From Dipylidium caninum (Eukaryota > Platyhelminthes > Cestoda > Cyclophyllidea > Dipylidiidae), in assembly GCA_017562135.1 (NCBI GenBank), contig QEYB01000290.1, positions 1,054,001 to 1,118,000 of the forward strand: 64,000 nt of DNA, read 5' to 3'. Shown in pieces: positions 48,701 through 60,800 of this stretch. Positions within the stretch are counted from its first letter, which is position 1; each line of letters starts with the position of its first letter. The notes beneath the pieces were generated by a model, which worked only from the letters and a program-made list of their open reading frames with translations, had not been told where the DNA came from and ran no database searches. The position numbers and the translations under genes were made by a program.

Positions 48701-51688
48701 TCTCTGGACATTTGGCCTTTAAGCAAGTATAGTTGGGTTTTCGCCATAAAGAAAAAAGTCGGATTTAAGTAGTATATTACATAAACAATAAATGCGTCAC
48801 AGTTTGTGGTTCAAAAGGGACACCTCTTTTTTGTCAAAATGGTAGCATGTACTCTTAGATGAAAAAATTTAACGGAACCACACCGAACTGCTGCTGCCCA
48901 AGATGAGCCAGAGGGAGGTGAGATGTACCAATCCCGAAAGAGGGGAGTTGCGTATTCCACCACTCGAGGTGCAGACAAGCTAAATTAAATCTGTCTGTGG
49001 AATTGTTAGTACGGCTTAATATCGCCTTGGATGAATGTGTTCTTGTCTCGACAAGGTTAAGCTAATGCATTCTGGACCATGCTGTACAGGCCCCCTCACT
49101 CTTGGGTGAGTGAGAGTTCTATTAGGAAATTTGCTCGCGGCCTTTTCATATATGCACACTCTATTTGTCCTTTAACAAACCTGACTGATTTCTCCATTCA
49201 AGGCGGTGATGAGTGGGATGTGGCCTGAAGTTGGCGCACAAGGTAAGCCTGGCGCGGCAAAAAGAACGCATTTAATCAACTATGGCCAGGTTATGTGTTC
49301 GTACCTACTTTATTATTCTTTCATCCTACTTACACAAGCTAAAGCACCACTCGTGAGTCTTCTCGTCTCCCTACCGACAAGAGGCTCACTTATAACCTTG
49401 TAATTGGCAGTGCCAGTGAAATTGTCACTTCTACTTCCGATGAGGCCATCTTAATAAGAGAACTTCAGGAAGTTCTCTTAAAATTGTAAATTTCATTTGG
49501 GTGGAGAGAAAGCAAGTGCATGCAACGGGTATTATTCAGGTCACTACTTCAATTTAGCATCGACACTGAAAAGTGGCAAACTACTTCAATTGCCCTAGTA
49601 AGTAGTTTGTAGGAAAAGATTCTTGAAAAAATTTCCAGCGTGAAGGTAGAGGCTGGTAGTAAGAATGTGGAAATTTGCCTCTGTAATTTACTCAGAGTGG
49701 AAAGAGTGGAACCGTTGAAAGGGTTCATGCTTCCTATTTCAATGCGCTTGAGCACTTCTGGTTTTTGGGCGGTTTTCGTGGATTGTGCTGGATATGGGCT
49801 TCTTTGGCAACGTTTTGTAGAAACTCTTTTGACTTCCTACTTCCATTCGTCTCTCCCCAACGTCTAACGCCCTCTTTTCGTGCTTTTAAGATTGATTTTT
49901 TCGCCAAGACTGACTGTCAAGTGCAATTCGACAGGGAGGGCATCCTCTTTGTCAACCGCAAGGATGGTCGATCCACTGGTGATGCTTTTGTCATGTTTGC
50001 AACTGACGTGGAGGCTGAAAGAGCCCTCAAGAACCACCGACAACACATTGGAAATCGTTACATCGAGTTGTTTAGGTCGACACCGGCCGAAGTCAATCAG
50101 GTTTGCTGAACCTTTTCGAAAGCAATTTAGTCTACTTCAAAACTTCACTCATCATCAACAACAGCACACTTATCAGTGCGGTCTCCTTTTCTACCGTGCT
50201 TTTACTTCTTATCTATAAAAGTGCTTATAAAGTAAAACGAATATCGGAAGTTGTGAATGGCAACATTTTGGCCACGTACAAGAATTTTATAACCGTCTAG
50301 TGGAGGCTATCCACCTCTTTCTGCTTAATCTCCTCTTTATACCAGACACTAAAACAGAATGTCATTAGCACTTCACCTCGACTTGAGCGTCAGGTTCTTA
50401 GAACATTAAAGGAAGGCCTGCATTGACAGGTAATGAATACGGTTAAGAAGCACGCGACGGACCTCATGGCTCAGATCTGGTCCCTGTCCTACGAACAAGA
50501 TGGAGGTTTTCCGCAGTCCGGCACCTTCCTAGAAATTCCAAATTTACCCGCATTCCAGAATATCACTAAGGGACTACTTATCCCAAGTCCCACTTACACT
50601 CTACCTCTGCTAAATTTGTCACCGGTGGCGTTGACGACACCAAACACCCTCAGTGATCTCTTGCCCGGCGTTCCGAATCCAGGTCCCGGCATGTCGAATT
50701 ACTTAATACGAATGAGAGGAATGCCACCCGGAACAACAGTGAATGATATCTTGAACTTTCTGGGCGTCTACTGGCAGGCTGTTGCTTTGCACGGAATCCA
50801 CTTGATCTACACAGCCAGGGTAAACACTTTCTCCTACCCATTAGCATCTCGACTTTAATTTCTCTCTCCCCCTACTGATTGTGAAAGGCAGTAAAAGCAG
50901 AATTCCACTCACTTATTAGCTAAGAAGATAGGGTAAAGTAGGTGAAGTTCCCGGATGCAGTCGACATGTTTTCGTTCTCCCGCCGGTTGAGGAGGTAGAG
51001 AGAATAGTCCACATACGTAATACAACAAAGGTGTCAGACAATGGGAGTGAAGTGTTCAAGTGTAGATTGAAGATGATTTGCAGAGGGAGTCGACGATAAC
51101 AACCTCAACGAGTGTAATATATTACTGAATCAACTCCCATGTGGCATATGTAGAGAACTAGGTTGGAAAATGCTCAGACTGGAGGCAATTCTTCCTGTCG
51201 CTTATTTCCTACTTATCAAGGGTGAGCCGTCGGGTGAGGCCTTTGTGCGTTTCACCTCGGAACAGGCTGTACAAATGGTGATAGCGAATAAACAAGGCCA
51301 TCGAATCATCAATGCCGCAACAGGCGCTCAGACAAATGTTCACCTGTCACAGGCGACTTCATTTGAGATGGTCGACTTCATCAGCATTCCGGACTCCCAG
51401 CCGACTTTCAACTGGAACAATGCGGTCGCTTTCGGCGCCCACCTGAATCCCTGTGCCCTAATTCCCGGCGCCGCCGCCCTCCCCACGCCGCTTGTGATGC
51501 AAATGCGAGCGACAGAACCTTTCGCAACACAATCAGCCTTCACGACTAATCTCAAGGCCGATCTTACCATAGCCTCGCCCCAGACTATCCCTACCATTAA
51601 ACTGGACACGGACATTCTCAGTCAAGCCCGCATTCGAGCAGGTAGGCAAAATTTTATCATTATGGACAGTTGTAGTTATTTCAATTAG
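42711..51688 (+). CDS. ESRP: ESRP/Fusilli-type splicing regulator with exonuclease-like domain and three RRMs (twelve exons)
   Basis: Nuclear RNA-binding protein; relatives control alternative splicing in epithelia (ESRP1/2, Drosophila fusilli). Exons: 42711-43097, 45063-45260, 45536-45560, 45607-45801, 45904-46104, 46186-46240, 47261-47547, 48285-48388, 49891-50100, 50346-50393, 50430-50819, 51221-51688. All joins keep frame, about 855 residues. The exonuclease-like domain starts [20 protein letters not shown] and includes [17 protein letters not shown]1 (about 364-440) has [14 protein letters not shown] and [14 protein letters not shown]2 (about 470-553) has [15 protein letters not shown] joined to [20 protein letters not shown]3 (about 659-745) has [17 protein letters not shown] joined to [11 protein letters not shown]. 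The start is uncertain: several in-frame ATGs follow, and CAG just before the first may be an acceptor. The end is also uncertain: a GT donor at 51642 could splice to AG at about 51927-51928, adding only a few codons. No fourth RRM is seen. Confidence 0.9.
44179..44194. repeat. 16-base perfect palindrome
   Basis: CACTTGCATGCAAGTG lies inside the first ESRP intron and is its own reverse complement. Confidence 0.8.
45536..45560 (+). other. ESRP: 25-base micro-exon of ESRP
   Basis: Bounded by TTCGCAG upstream and GTCTCT downstream, it encodes LDTWLQSQ plus one base and is followed by a 46-base intron. Joining it restores the family pattern LD...L...Q(S) before the next strand-forming segment, whereas reading through the intron hits a stop. 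It is part of the ESRP model. Confidence 0.7.
46961..47001. repeat. (AT)n/(TATG)n microsatellite
   Basis: Alternating AT with a few ACAT and GTAT interruptions, inside an ESRP intron. Confidence 0.9.
49455..49480. repeat. Perfect 12-bp inverted repeat with 2-base loop
   Basis: TAAGAGAACTTC, spacer AG, GAAGTTCTCTTA, within the 1.5-kb intron that splits RRM2 of ESRP. It could form a tight hairpin in the pre-mRNA or be a dimeric protein-binding site. Confidence 0.75.
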
Positions 51689-52714
51689 ATCGAGGAGTTA
51701 GAAAACCTGTTTAGCATATACTTCCACTCATCATATTTACGCACATTGTCCCCGAGGGGGGGGGGAGACGAGGTTTGGAATCTCCTCCCTCTCGAAGAAA
51801 GTGCCACAAGGCAGGAGAGCCAACCTCCACCCTTCCCCCAAAGTAGCCTTGTCGATTAAGTTAATGAGACTGCATGGTGGCAGGCAAAGTAGGCCTTTAA
51901 AAACCCTTGGATCATAATTTGTTTTTAAGGATTTTCCACATAAGGACTCCCTCAAACGTCTTGTCGACTCTATCGAACAGACGCCCTCAGTGTATCCCCA
52001 TGGACTGTGATTATTCAATGCTCACTGGCTTACAATATATTCCTCGAGTACAACTTATGCACCAGTTATTGTCATTAAAGAAGTTCTTTACTTAGAACAG
52101 CCTTATATTTGACTTCCTCATCAGTCGAAGTAAACGGGTGGGGCTTGGAGCCAAGCGGTTCACCTGGATAAGGAGATAAGTACAGGTAATTCTTTTTACT
52201 ATCCTCCTCCCCCGTTGGAAGGAGGAGGAGTAGTAGAAGGAATCGTGATTAATTCACAGTCCACGTTCTAGAAGGCAATCTCACTAACACACGGTTCAAA
52301 TCTCAGAAACGGTTATAGCTAAAGTGTTGCCGCTACTGAATTGAATTTGAGTAGTTGGATCAGACCAAAAGGACGAATGGTTGAGTAGGGGGATTTGCAT
52401 CCTGCGGCAACGCGAAGCATCTTCTACCATCATATGAACTCGAATCGTTTCAGTCAGGGCGAAGATGGACAGATACGAACTGCCCAATCAGCGGTTAGTA
52501 TTTTCACTTATGTAGATGACAGATAGTGAATGGCGGTGGAAAGAAAGAAACAAATGCCTAATAACAACAGTTTTACTATAATTAAGAAACTACTTCTATG
52601 AAATGATCGTTTAAGAATGTCTATCGAGATTTGAAAGATTGAAAATTAACAGCAGGCCCCGCACTAGGTGTGGGTAGGTCTTCCATCGTTCCCAGTGTCA
52701 TAAGACTTCGGAGT
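51689..52714. other. Convergent intergenic region
   Basis: It lies between the 3' ends of ESRP (+) and the unknown gene (-). A possible short last exon of ESRP could start at about 51929. An ATTAAA at 52074-52079 could be a plus-strand poly(A) signal. A GGAGGAGGAG purine run lies near 52217. No gene is seen. Confidence 0.5.
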
Positions 52715-55700
52715 TTACGCCGATTCAGAACGGTCGCTCTTCTTTTCAAAGGAGGCACTCAATTCAGCTAAACGGCGCTGCAAGATAATTAATTTGAAAT
52801 TGGTTTAAACTCACCTTAATTTCAGCCGTCATGTCAACTGCATCAGTGATACCATCTTGCCTTTTTTTCTCGTAATCAGCTTCGATATCCTGAAGACGAG
52901 ATTATGCACGAATTTTACATTTTACATAGAAGCTAAACATAAAAATCTCCTTTTTTAATAACTAACCAATCTAATTTGTTTCAGCATATCCAAACGCTTT
53001 TGCATCTCCGTCTGCCATTTCGGTATACTTTGGATATACTCGCTATTCTTCTGTATTTCTCGTGCTATATCCTTATACCTATTTCCCGTCTGAAGAGGAA
53101 TAAATGAGCTCGTTCAGGTTAAAATCGACTCAAATGAGGGTCGTCTGAGTCAAGAGCTTTCCGCATTAGGGCCGACGTTCCACTTACCCTGACTTCAGCA
53201 GCACTTGAATCGGATGTTAAGGGGGGAATCTTCGAATTTTGAGCGGCGGTCGAAAGATTTGCAATTTCTTCCCTTTCTAAAATAGACGAATGGTCAAGAA
53301 AGCTTTGGTCATGGCGTCAGGGGTGTAGGTGGAAAAAAGCAGTTTTCTTTTCTTATGTTGTAGACATTAAAACAATTTTCCTTACTCAATGCCGACGAGG
53401 CGATTTCATTGACGTCTTTTATTTCCTCCTCATTCAATCCAAGTTGAGACAACTCCTTATCCTCAGTCGAATCAGAAATTGCCTCATCCCTCCCTAAAGA
53501 CGCATCGCCCGACCAAACTGTTCGTGCCTTTAATACACAAAGTAATTACTTACTCCTACTTCAAGTCTACTGCCTTAGACTTAATTTAAATCGGTCGAAA
53601 CAAAGTTGTAAGAACATTTTTAAGGTGCAATGATATAAATTCATAGGTTTGTGGTGAATGTGACTGGTGGTAGTTTTGTAAAAGATGTGTGGGATGAAGA
53701 AGATGATGGAAATCGCCGGCATGAGTACTCCAACCGCCATGATATTCATGATGAGACCGGAAGCGGGTCAGACGGAGGCGACATGGAGAGGGAGGCGACT
53801 CACCTTCAAGTAATCATCCATAGTGATACCCATCTTGTTCATGGCCGCCTCCAACTGTTCCTGATAGAGTCTATGCGTGGGTCCATTGACCAAGTCACCG
53901 GTCTCGTCCACATTCGTCGTGAGTCCTTCATTTTCACTTTCAATCTTCAACGTTTCGAAGTTATCTAAAAATTTGCCAAATGTAACCTCCTCCCCTAATC
54001 GGTTGGCCTTAAAAGTGAAGAAAAATAATAGGAAGTATGAGGACAACCAGGACTGATTGCAAACGCAATAAAACTACACCGATTTACCAAGTAGATGCAG
54101 TGAAATATGAGGATGGGGAGTATAAGAAGTGATGTAGCACAAGTAAAGTTAGGATTGGAACATACGGCACGGAAATGCACTTCTTCGGGGGAGTTGATTT
54201 CGTTACTTCCGTCGAGATCCCCACAATTGTCCATTTATTGCGGAATCTGCAGTGGAGGAAATGATACATTGTGGATAAAATGCAAACCCCTCAGTTTCGC
54301 CCAAAGAGATTTCAGCAATTTTTCCTTCCAAATCTAAGTACTCAATTCTTTTACTTGCTTGCCAAAACAATTGTTTAGTTAATAAGGGGATATAAACTTC
54401 ATAAGTTGTTTTTATATTACACAAAATCAAAGTATGTTATCATTTCCTTGGGGGAGAAAGAAGGAAATACCATCCCAAATATCTATTTACCTGGCCCCTT
54501 CTGTCGACCTCTCACGTGAACGAATGACAAAAAAGGTCCTACTTGCCTATGTGGAGGGGTTGGTCGCCTACATGTGCTTACCGAGGCTGTCCAGCCACAA
54601 CTGCTTCAGACGTATGGAAAGAGTTTGCACAAAGATTTAAATCTATCGATTACTCAGCTTTTTGTGTCGACGTCCACGGGTCATTTCTGATCCCCACCGT
54701 CTTTCCTGTCCACCCCAAAGAGAGATTACTTGAGGCCTCATCCACATGTGCATGTAGACAGGTCGAAGGTGAGCGTCGTTTGCCTCGGCATCTAATGCTA
54801 CACCGTCTGGTGTAAGAAGACTTAGCTCCATTCTCACCGAGTTGAGATTTTAGCTAATTAATCTGCCTAGAACTTAAGGAGGGCTTTTTCAAAGAAAATC
54901 TCGGACCCGTCACTTATCCCCTACGTAGAAGAGGCGATGAAGGAAGCGTGCAACATGAATAAAGTTTATTTATCCTGAAATGACGTTCACCGGTTGCCAG
55001 TCCGTTGGGTGTCGGGTTGATTAAGGAGACCTAAGACATGTAAAACAAAAGTTAATACAGTTATTTCCTTCAAAGGCCTTGATATGATTAAGGAAGGAGA
55101 TTTTAGATTAGACAGAATCTCTATTCGTGGAATCTGCTAGAATTTTAATGCAAGTGGCGCACGGTGGCTTGGGAACAGCCGTCGTCACCACTCATAGAAG
55201 GGCCTTTCATCAGGCTTTTAATTCGGACACTAAAGTACAAGCGGTGTTAAGTAAGTCTCGGATCACAAGTGAATTATCTCTTGGATAAACGAAAGAAAAG
55301 GCAAGTAAATAATTAGGGGATAACTTGCGACTGAGGAAGAGGGCCTCCTTCAAGTGAGCGCAATATTCCCTCCTCTTACACCAGGACAGCTTCTTATGAC
55401 CCACGAAGTGGGCATCACGCTCGGGCGGTGAGGGGCCGACGTTGTGCCGACGGACCTCCAGCGTCGTAGGACCCGAGGCGGAAAAGTGGCTCACAACAGT
55501 AGTCTCAGCGTCCAGAGCAGCAACCTTGAAAAAGGAAAAACAAAACATGTCCTTCCTTTGTTCTGACCACATGTAATTCGCCTAATGGGCATATATGAAG
55601 GGTCTTAAGTACTTCAACTACTATTTATGCAATGGCGGGGAATTTTAATGGACGACAGCATTATCTCCCCCACTTGACAGGAGACGGAATCTCTGGAGAC

Positions 55701-56123
55701 CATCGAGTTAGTTGCACTTTAAATTGTTTGATTTGCAGATGTTAATGGTGCAAATAAGTATGCCAAGTAAAATGTTTACAATTATGCAATGTATTCTTCA
55801 GTTCGGGGACCCATCAATACTCATGTCCAAATAATCTGGTGTAAAATCGGAAAATTAACAGATTTTCTAATAATGTGGGATTTTAACTCGAACCATTGAC
55901 CATTTTATGCACATCGGATTTGTGATAAAGCATTGTCTGCGCAATTTAAAAGTGTCACAATCACCTGAGTCTTCTTGTCCACCATTAAGACGTTGACAGT
56001 AGTTTGGAGACCGCAGTTTTTCACGTCCACTTTGCCTTTCCGCGCCTCCTTCAGGGAAACGTCAAGTTCTCCACTTGACGTCTGGGTTGTCTTATTAGCC
56101 GAGTTCTTTTTACCAATCGCCAT
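52715..56123 (-). CDS. Multi-exon gene of unknown function, coiled-coil-like at the C end
   Basis: I do not recognise the family. The start is ATG at 56123 (MAIGKKNSANK). Supported exons: 56123-55965, 55524-55382, 54820-54730, 54007-53804, 53527-53386, 53276-53188, 53089-52967, 52889-52815, 52777-52715. From 54007 on, every GT..AG boundary is phase-consistent to the stop; the last intron is 37 bases. The part between 54730 and 54007 has one or two more exons that I could not resolve; candidates include RIEYLDLEGKIAEISLGE near 54350 and SPEEVHFRA just upstream of 54170. The C-terminal third is charged and helical (YKDIAREIQKNSEYIQSI, KRLDMLKQIRL, RRLAELSASFEKKSDR), ending 20 residues after the last junction. 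It looks like a soluble structural or scaffold protein. It follows Twist on the same strand, about 0.6 kb downstream of the Twist stop. Confidence 0.7.
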
Positions 56124-56747
56124 TATCGCAGTCTCGGGAGCCTAAATTTGATCAAAGTATCCAAATTTGATTGTGTGGTTCAAGTAGTTATGCAGCAACC
56201 GAATGGAAGACGGACTCACGTTTTGAACAATCCGATTCCAAATGTACATTTGCCGATTCTGGAGAAATCTGGCCATCTCCGAGTGCTTTTCAGTGGGGCA
56301 GTCCGGTGATGAGTTTACTAAATCAGAGGTTGAGGGATGGAAATTATTCATGACAAAAGAGAGAAATGTATATAGGCCTTCGATGAGACCATTTTGTAGG
56401 ATTACTATTACGACTAGACAATGTCTTCAATGTTTAATTGCAAACCAACTTCCCTACAAGAAGACTTTTTGAGCGTCATTTCATAAAATCACACAAATTA
56501 ATGCGGAGAGGCTGCGGTTTGGGAAGGTGGGAGCTAAGGAACGAGAAGTTGTGATTTTCCCTTGTGGAACGTCCTTACCACTCATGACTCTGGTAGTGCA
56601 GTCATTAAAATTTGTCAAAATTAGTGAGAAAAATCGATTTGTTCAGTGTTTCAAATCGGATTTAAATCAATTCAAAAGAAGTGGAACACAGTTTGAATAA
56701 TTTATTGGAAGAGGCGCTTTAATTTCGGGCCAATTTAAACAAGTACA
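56124..56747. other. Intergenic region between Twist and the unknown minus-strand gene
   Basis: It holds the Twist 3' UTR with its poly(A) signal and the promoter of the downstream minus-strand gene. No other gene is supported. Confidence 0.6.
56701..56706 (-). terminator. Poly(A) signal of Twist
   Basis: AATAAA on the minus strand, 41 bases after the Twist stop codon, a normal position for 3' end formation. Confidence 0.6.
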
Positions 56748-57831
56748 TTAGTCACTTTTGGTTCGCCAAAAGGTCAGGGCCTGGCTAAATCTCATGCTGT
56801 GGCTCTCTCTGGACTCATGGTCGCCATTAATGACTGGGGGAAGGGACGCTTCCCCCTCCTTCAACCATCCGATAGCCGATCGCTTGAATGCTATTTGAGA
56901 GTCCGCCTGCTCCGTGGACGTGTTATTCCCCGGATCGGGATTCTGTAGATGACGCGACTCTTTCAAGAGGTTCGACAAAAAGTGAATGTATCTGGAAGGC
57001 AAAATGCGTGTGTGAAGGCTTAAAGTGGAGGAGTTAATCCTAAATCGACTACCACTGTGGTCGAAAACGTTGTTAGAGTACCAAATTAACATTTCTACAC
57101 AGTACTGTCAAAAATCGTCAAATATGAGATAAAAAAGTGTAAAATCTAATGCTCTATTTGCTGGTTGACAATTCATAAGAACTCACTGAGTTGCCAGACG
57201 AAGAGTTTGAATTTTGCTCAGTTTGTCCGAAGGCAGAGTCGGGATGATGTGTCTAAGCTCAGCGAATGCCCGGTTCAGTGACTGGGTCCTCTGGCGCTCG
57301 CGGACATTCGCCAGGAAGCGTTGGGTAATTGTGTCTTCCTGATTCACCTTCAGTTTGGGCGGCTCGGAGAGCGAATAACCGATGTATATACTGTCGTCTG
57401 AGAAATTCACTGACAGTAAAATAGGAAAAGAAAAGTCAGAATGTTAAAATGCCTGCATAACACCGAGTAGACGTATCCAGGTCCTTCATTATGCTAGTGA
57501 ATTAACAAGAGCTTATTATCGCACGAATGGCTGGTGTTTATACTACTTTAAAGGGAGCCTCGTGTTCCGTTTGTGCGAATTAGGTGAGCCAATGTCTTCA
57601 AGACCTCAGGGCAACCGGCTTAAAGGTGGAATGCGTGATAAACGTACACTCACCATCAGAAGAGCCGGCCGAAAGCAGATAGGGCATTTTGCTCTCACCG
57701 TGTTCATTTTGATTGTGGTAGGAATATTTGGGAAAGGCTTCGCTGCTGTTCCACTCCTCAGGGGCAGCCTCGGGCGCAGAGGAAAGCAGACACTCGTAGT
57801 ACATTGCTGGTACTTTATTCAAGTGTCGCAT
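56748..57831 (-). CDS. twist: Twist-family bHLH transcription factor (three exons)
   Basis: Nuclear bHLH factor; Twist proteins bind E-boxes as dimers and specify mesoderm or mesenchyme. Exons: 57831-57654, 57409-57187, 56991-56748, all phase-consistent, 214 residues. The bHLH domain is nearly canonical: the basic region and helix 1 read [20 protein letters not shown], then the signature [19 protein letters not shown], and helix 2 continues across the second splice into [12 protein letters not shown]. The C terminus reads [14 protein letters not shown], a shortened form of the Twist WR box (usual core FxVWRMEGAW), and stops four residues after the WR. The N-terminal part is acidic and Ser/Glu-rich. 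The start is the first ATG after a GA-rich upstream tract; a second in-frame ATG at 57804 is an alternative. Introns are 244 and 195 bases. A poly(A) signal follows at 56706. Confidence 0.93.
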
Positions 57832-60800
57832 CTGGTGGTCTTAGCCCTGAGGGGTGTTTGTCTATCGCAAACTTAACCTTTTCCGATTGGTGGGATTTAA
57901 AGTCAGTGCGCGATTTGCTCGCCCCTCGGCAGCCATTCCAACGCTTCGGCCTTCTCTCTCCTTCCACCTTCCGTCCCTTCGTCCGTCCGTCCGTCTGACC
58001 GTCCCTCCACCCCTCCTTTCCTTCCTCCCTTCGCACCTATCTGCCATCACACACGCACGCTCTGCAATGCGAGATTGGGAGACTTGGATTCAAAGCAATG
58101 TTGCCACCGGTGGCAGACCTCCAGAAAAATCTAGGGCCTCTTTAAGACCGAGTTACCTGGAACCGCAAACGCCTATGCTCCTATACTTAGGAAAAATGAG
58201 ATAGGAAGATTGAATGACGAGTGTCAAATGCGGCGATCGGAAATGTTTCTACAAGGGGGAAAGAAGGGTGAGGCTAACGGAGTCCGCTCGTTGAAATGTA
58301 ATAGCGACACAAAAACATGGGCTCCTCTGCATTAAAACTCTCCCAACTAGGACGCCCTATCTCACTAATCTATAACGAAGGGCTATTTTAATGAACGCAA
58401 GTTTTCTCCATGGGGTGCAGGAACTCAGCACACCCATAAGTAATCCACCATCTCCCACTAAAATGCTAATTCTCATACTACAGTAGTACTGTCGACCCGA
58501 AAAGGGCATAGTGTTAAAATGACAGGGATTTTACGAGGTTTTCTTAACTTTTAATCTTATATGAACACACACAAGCACACAAGTTAGTAGATATTTTAAA
58601 ATTGTTCTTTTTGTAAGGATTAATCGAAAATTTTAAGTGGGAGGGTGGACCGAGGAAAGAGGTGATAATGTGACACCAAGAGTCTAATCGGTCAATTTAT
58701 GAAATATCCCCAAATGTTTGTCATCGTTTTAAATCAAATTTCCCACAATCGACCTTTCCATAGGCGCTCCAAAGTGTCATTATTTCTGTATGTATATTTA
58801 TAAGGTGGACTATAAGACATGGAATATTCAATGTAAGAGAACTTTTTAGTGTGATTTAGCACCGCCGACAGTCAGAGACGACAAGAAGTGGACCGCGAGG
58901 TGCAAAAATGATTTCTGCATGTGGTAGTAAGAGAGGCCCACAGTATGGCATCCCGGAGGGTAACAAATCACGGCGGGAGAGGAAGAGGAAGAAGGAAGAA
59001 GTTGCCTTGCAGTGTAACAAATGCCCTCTCCCCAACGCTTACCGCACCTGCTTGCACTTAATTTGTCCAAACTCGGCCACGGACACGTGTTTGTGTGTAA
59101 CGTATTTCCATGCGAGGCGGAAGGGAGGCGGGGAGGATAAAGTGGCGCCCATTTTCAATCGTGGGGGTCCCATCTGGGCCAGGCACGTGGTGCAGTGGTT
59201 ACGGACACCCGTGGTCTCCTCACCAGAAGCATCAATTCCCCTCCATTCGTTCCTCTCTCCATACAATTACACATTTGACCATTAATATCGAAATTAACTC
59301 AAGTGATCCAATCGAATGTATCCTTTGTAGGACTGGGGATGAATGGTGTACCATCTGTTTTAAGAAACTGTAGCATGTGTTTTGGTCGGTGTACCCAAGG
59401 AAGCTGAGGGAATCTTTATGATAGACCGCCCGAGAGGTGAATAATGGCTTAGGCGAGAGGGTGTACTAGCCATTAAATGCCCGTTTGTCAGACAATGCAA
59501 CTCCTAAATCACAGCATCTGGCTCGATCTATCACCATCTGAAGCTAACAAAATGTATTTGGCCGAGAAGTGGTCCCACACCGAGTTATCTCAGTATGGTC
59601 TCTACACGCCACCGCAGCGCATCCATGCACTAGGCAGGTTGAAAACCATTGTCTCTAACCCAAGATGGTTTCTGCATCATCGAATTTGGAAAATAAGTGG
59701 GGTGACGTTAATTATTGGAGAAGAGTAGGACGTAGCATCACGTAAAATTGGAGCGACAATAGAAACGCATCAAAAAATTTTGAGGTCGTTCATTTCTACA
59801 AAGACCAGGGAATGTCCTATTAGCCTACTTATAGCAGACAATCGCATTCACCGAGGAAGAGAGGGTCAGCCTGAGCCTTTTCTCTTTATTGAAGCCCTAA
59901 GGAGAGAGCAGATTTGAAGTGAGCCAAGTTTCCTTCCTAGGACATAAGCGGTCACGTGCTGTAGTCTCACCTCCAGGAGAGGAACAAAGACAATCTGGTT
60001 TGAGATTCCTAGACTTTGCCGCGTTTCAGACAAAAATAATGTCACCCAGATTATATGTGTTCCAAAATTTGGATAAAACTTAAAGTGCACTTTTCATATT
60101 TCTTTCGCATTTCCTCAAACCCTAGTTAAATCACAGTGGAGCAGACCAAGTTAGTGAGAACTCGGCGCAGGTAAAGGAATAATTTCAAAGGGGTCCGAAG
60201 ATCAGATGGTGAATCGGTTCACAGACTGCATTCTCACTGGCCTGCCAGTGGGTGGTCGTGGCAGAACCGTTTTGGCTTCCTAATTTATGGCCTATACAAT
60301 GAGAAAATGGGACAGATTTGGCCAACTCTCCACTCCTTCTCTATCCTTCACGCAGTTCAGGAGATATCGAGGTCGTCCTAACCAACTTACCTCCTTCATC
60401 GTTATAAAAAGTCCCTCAGCCTGCATTAAGGCGTGTGAGATTTCAGAGATATCCTTAAATAAGCGATATTTTGAAATTTGGTTTATTATGGGGCTCATTA
60501 TCGCCTCAGAATTGTGAATTGTACGACTGTTTTCGTGAAACCTGAAATGTCAAGAAACGAAAGGAGAAGGCATGGGCAGAACTAAGTTTAAGTTATGGTA
60601 GGGCTGCGGTGACTTTTAACAGTCATGTATAACCTCATCCGGCTCTTCTTTCGTATCCTCGAAAAGGGGCTGATACCGGCCACTTAACATTTGTTCAAAA
60701 CTTATGACAGAAGTTTCATCAATCACCCTAAAGTCAGAGTATTTTAGTCATGTCATTAGGTACATCGACATGACTTAAGGTCTCTCGTTGACAACTTTAC

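Noticed and set aside
52285..52305. A T-arm-like GGTTCAAATC
   Set aside because: No acceptor stem, D-arm or anticodon arm can be drawn around it, so it is not a tRNA gene.
58908..59285. 125-codon frame with a Lys/Arg/Glu run and several cysteines
   Set aside because: No splice signals, no recognisable zinc-binding pattern, and an overlapping antisense frame; likely chance.
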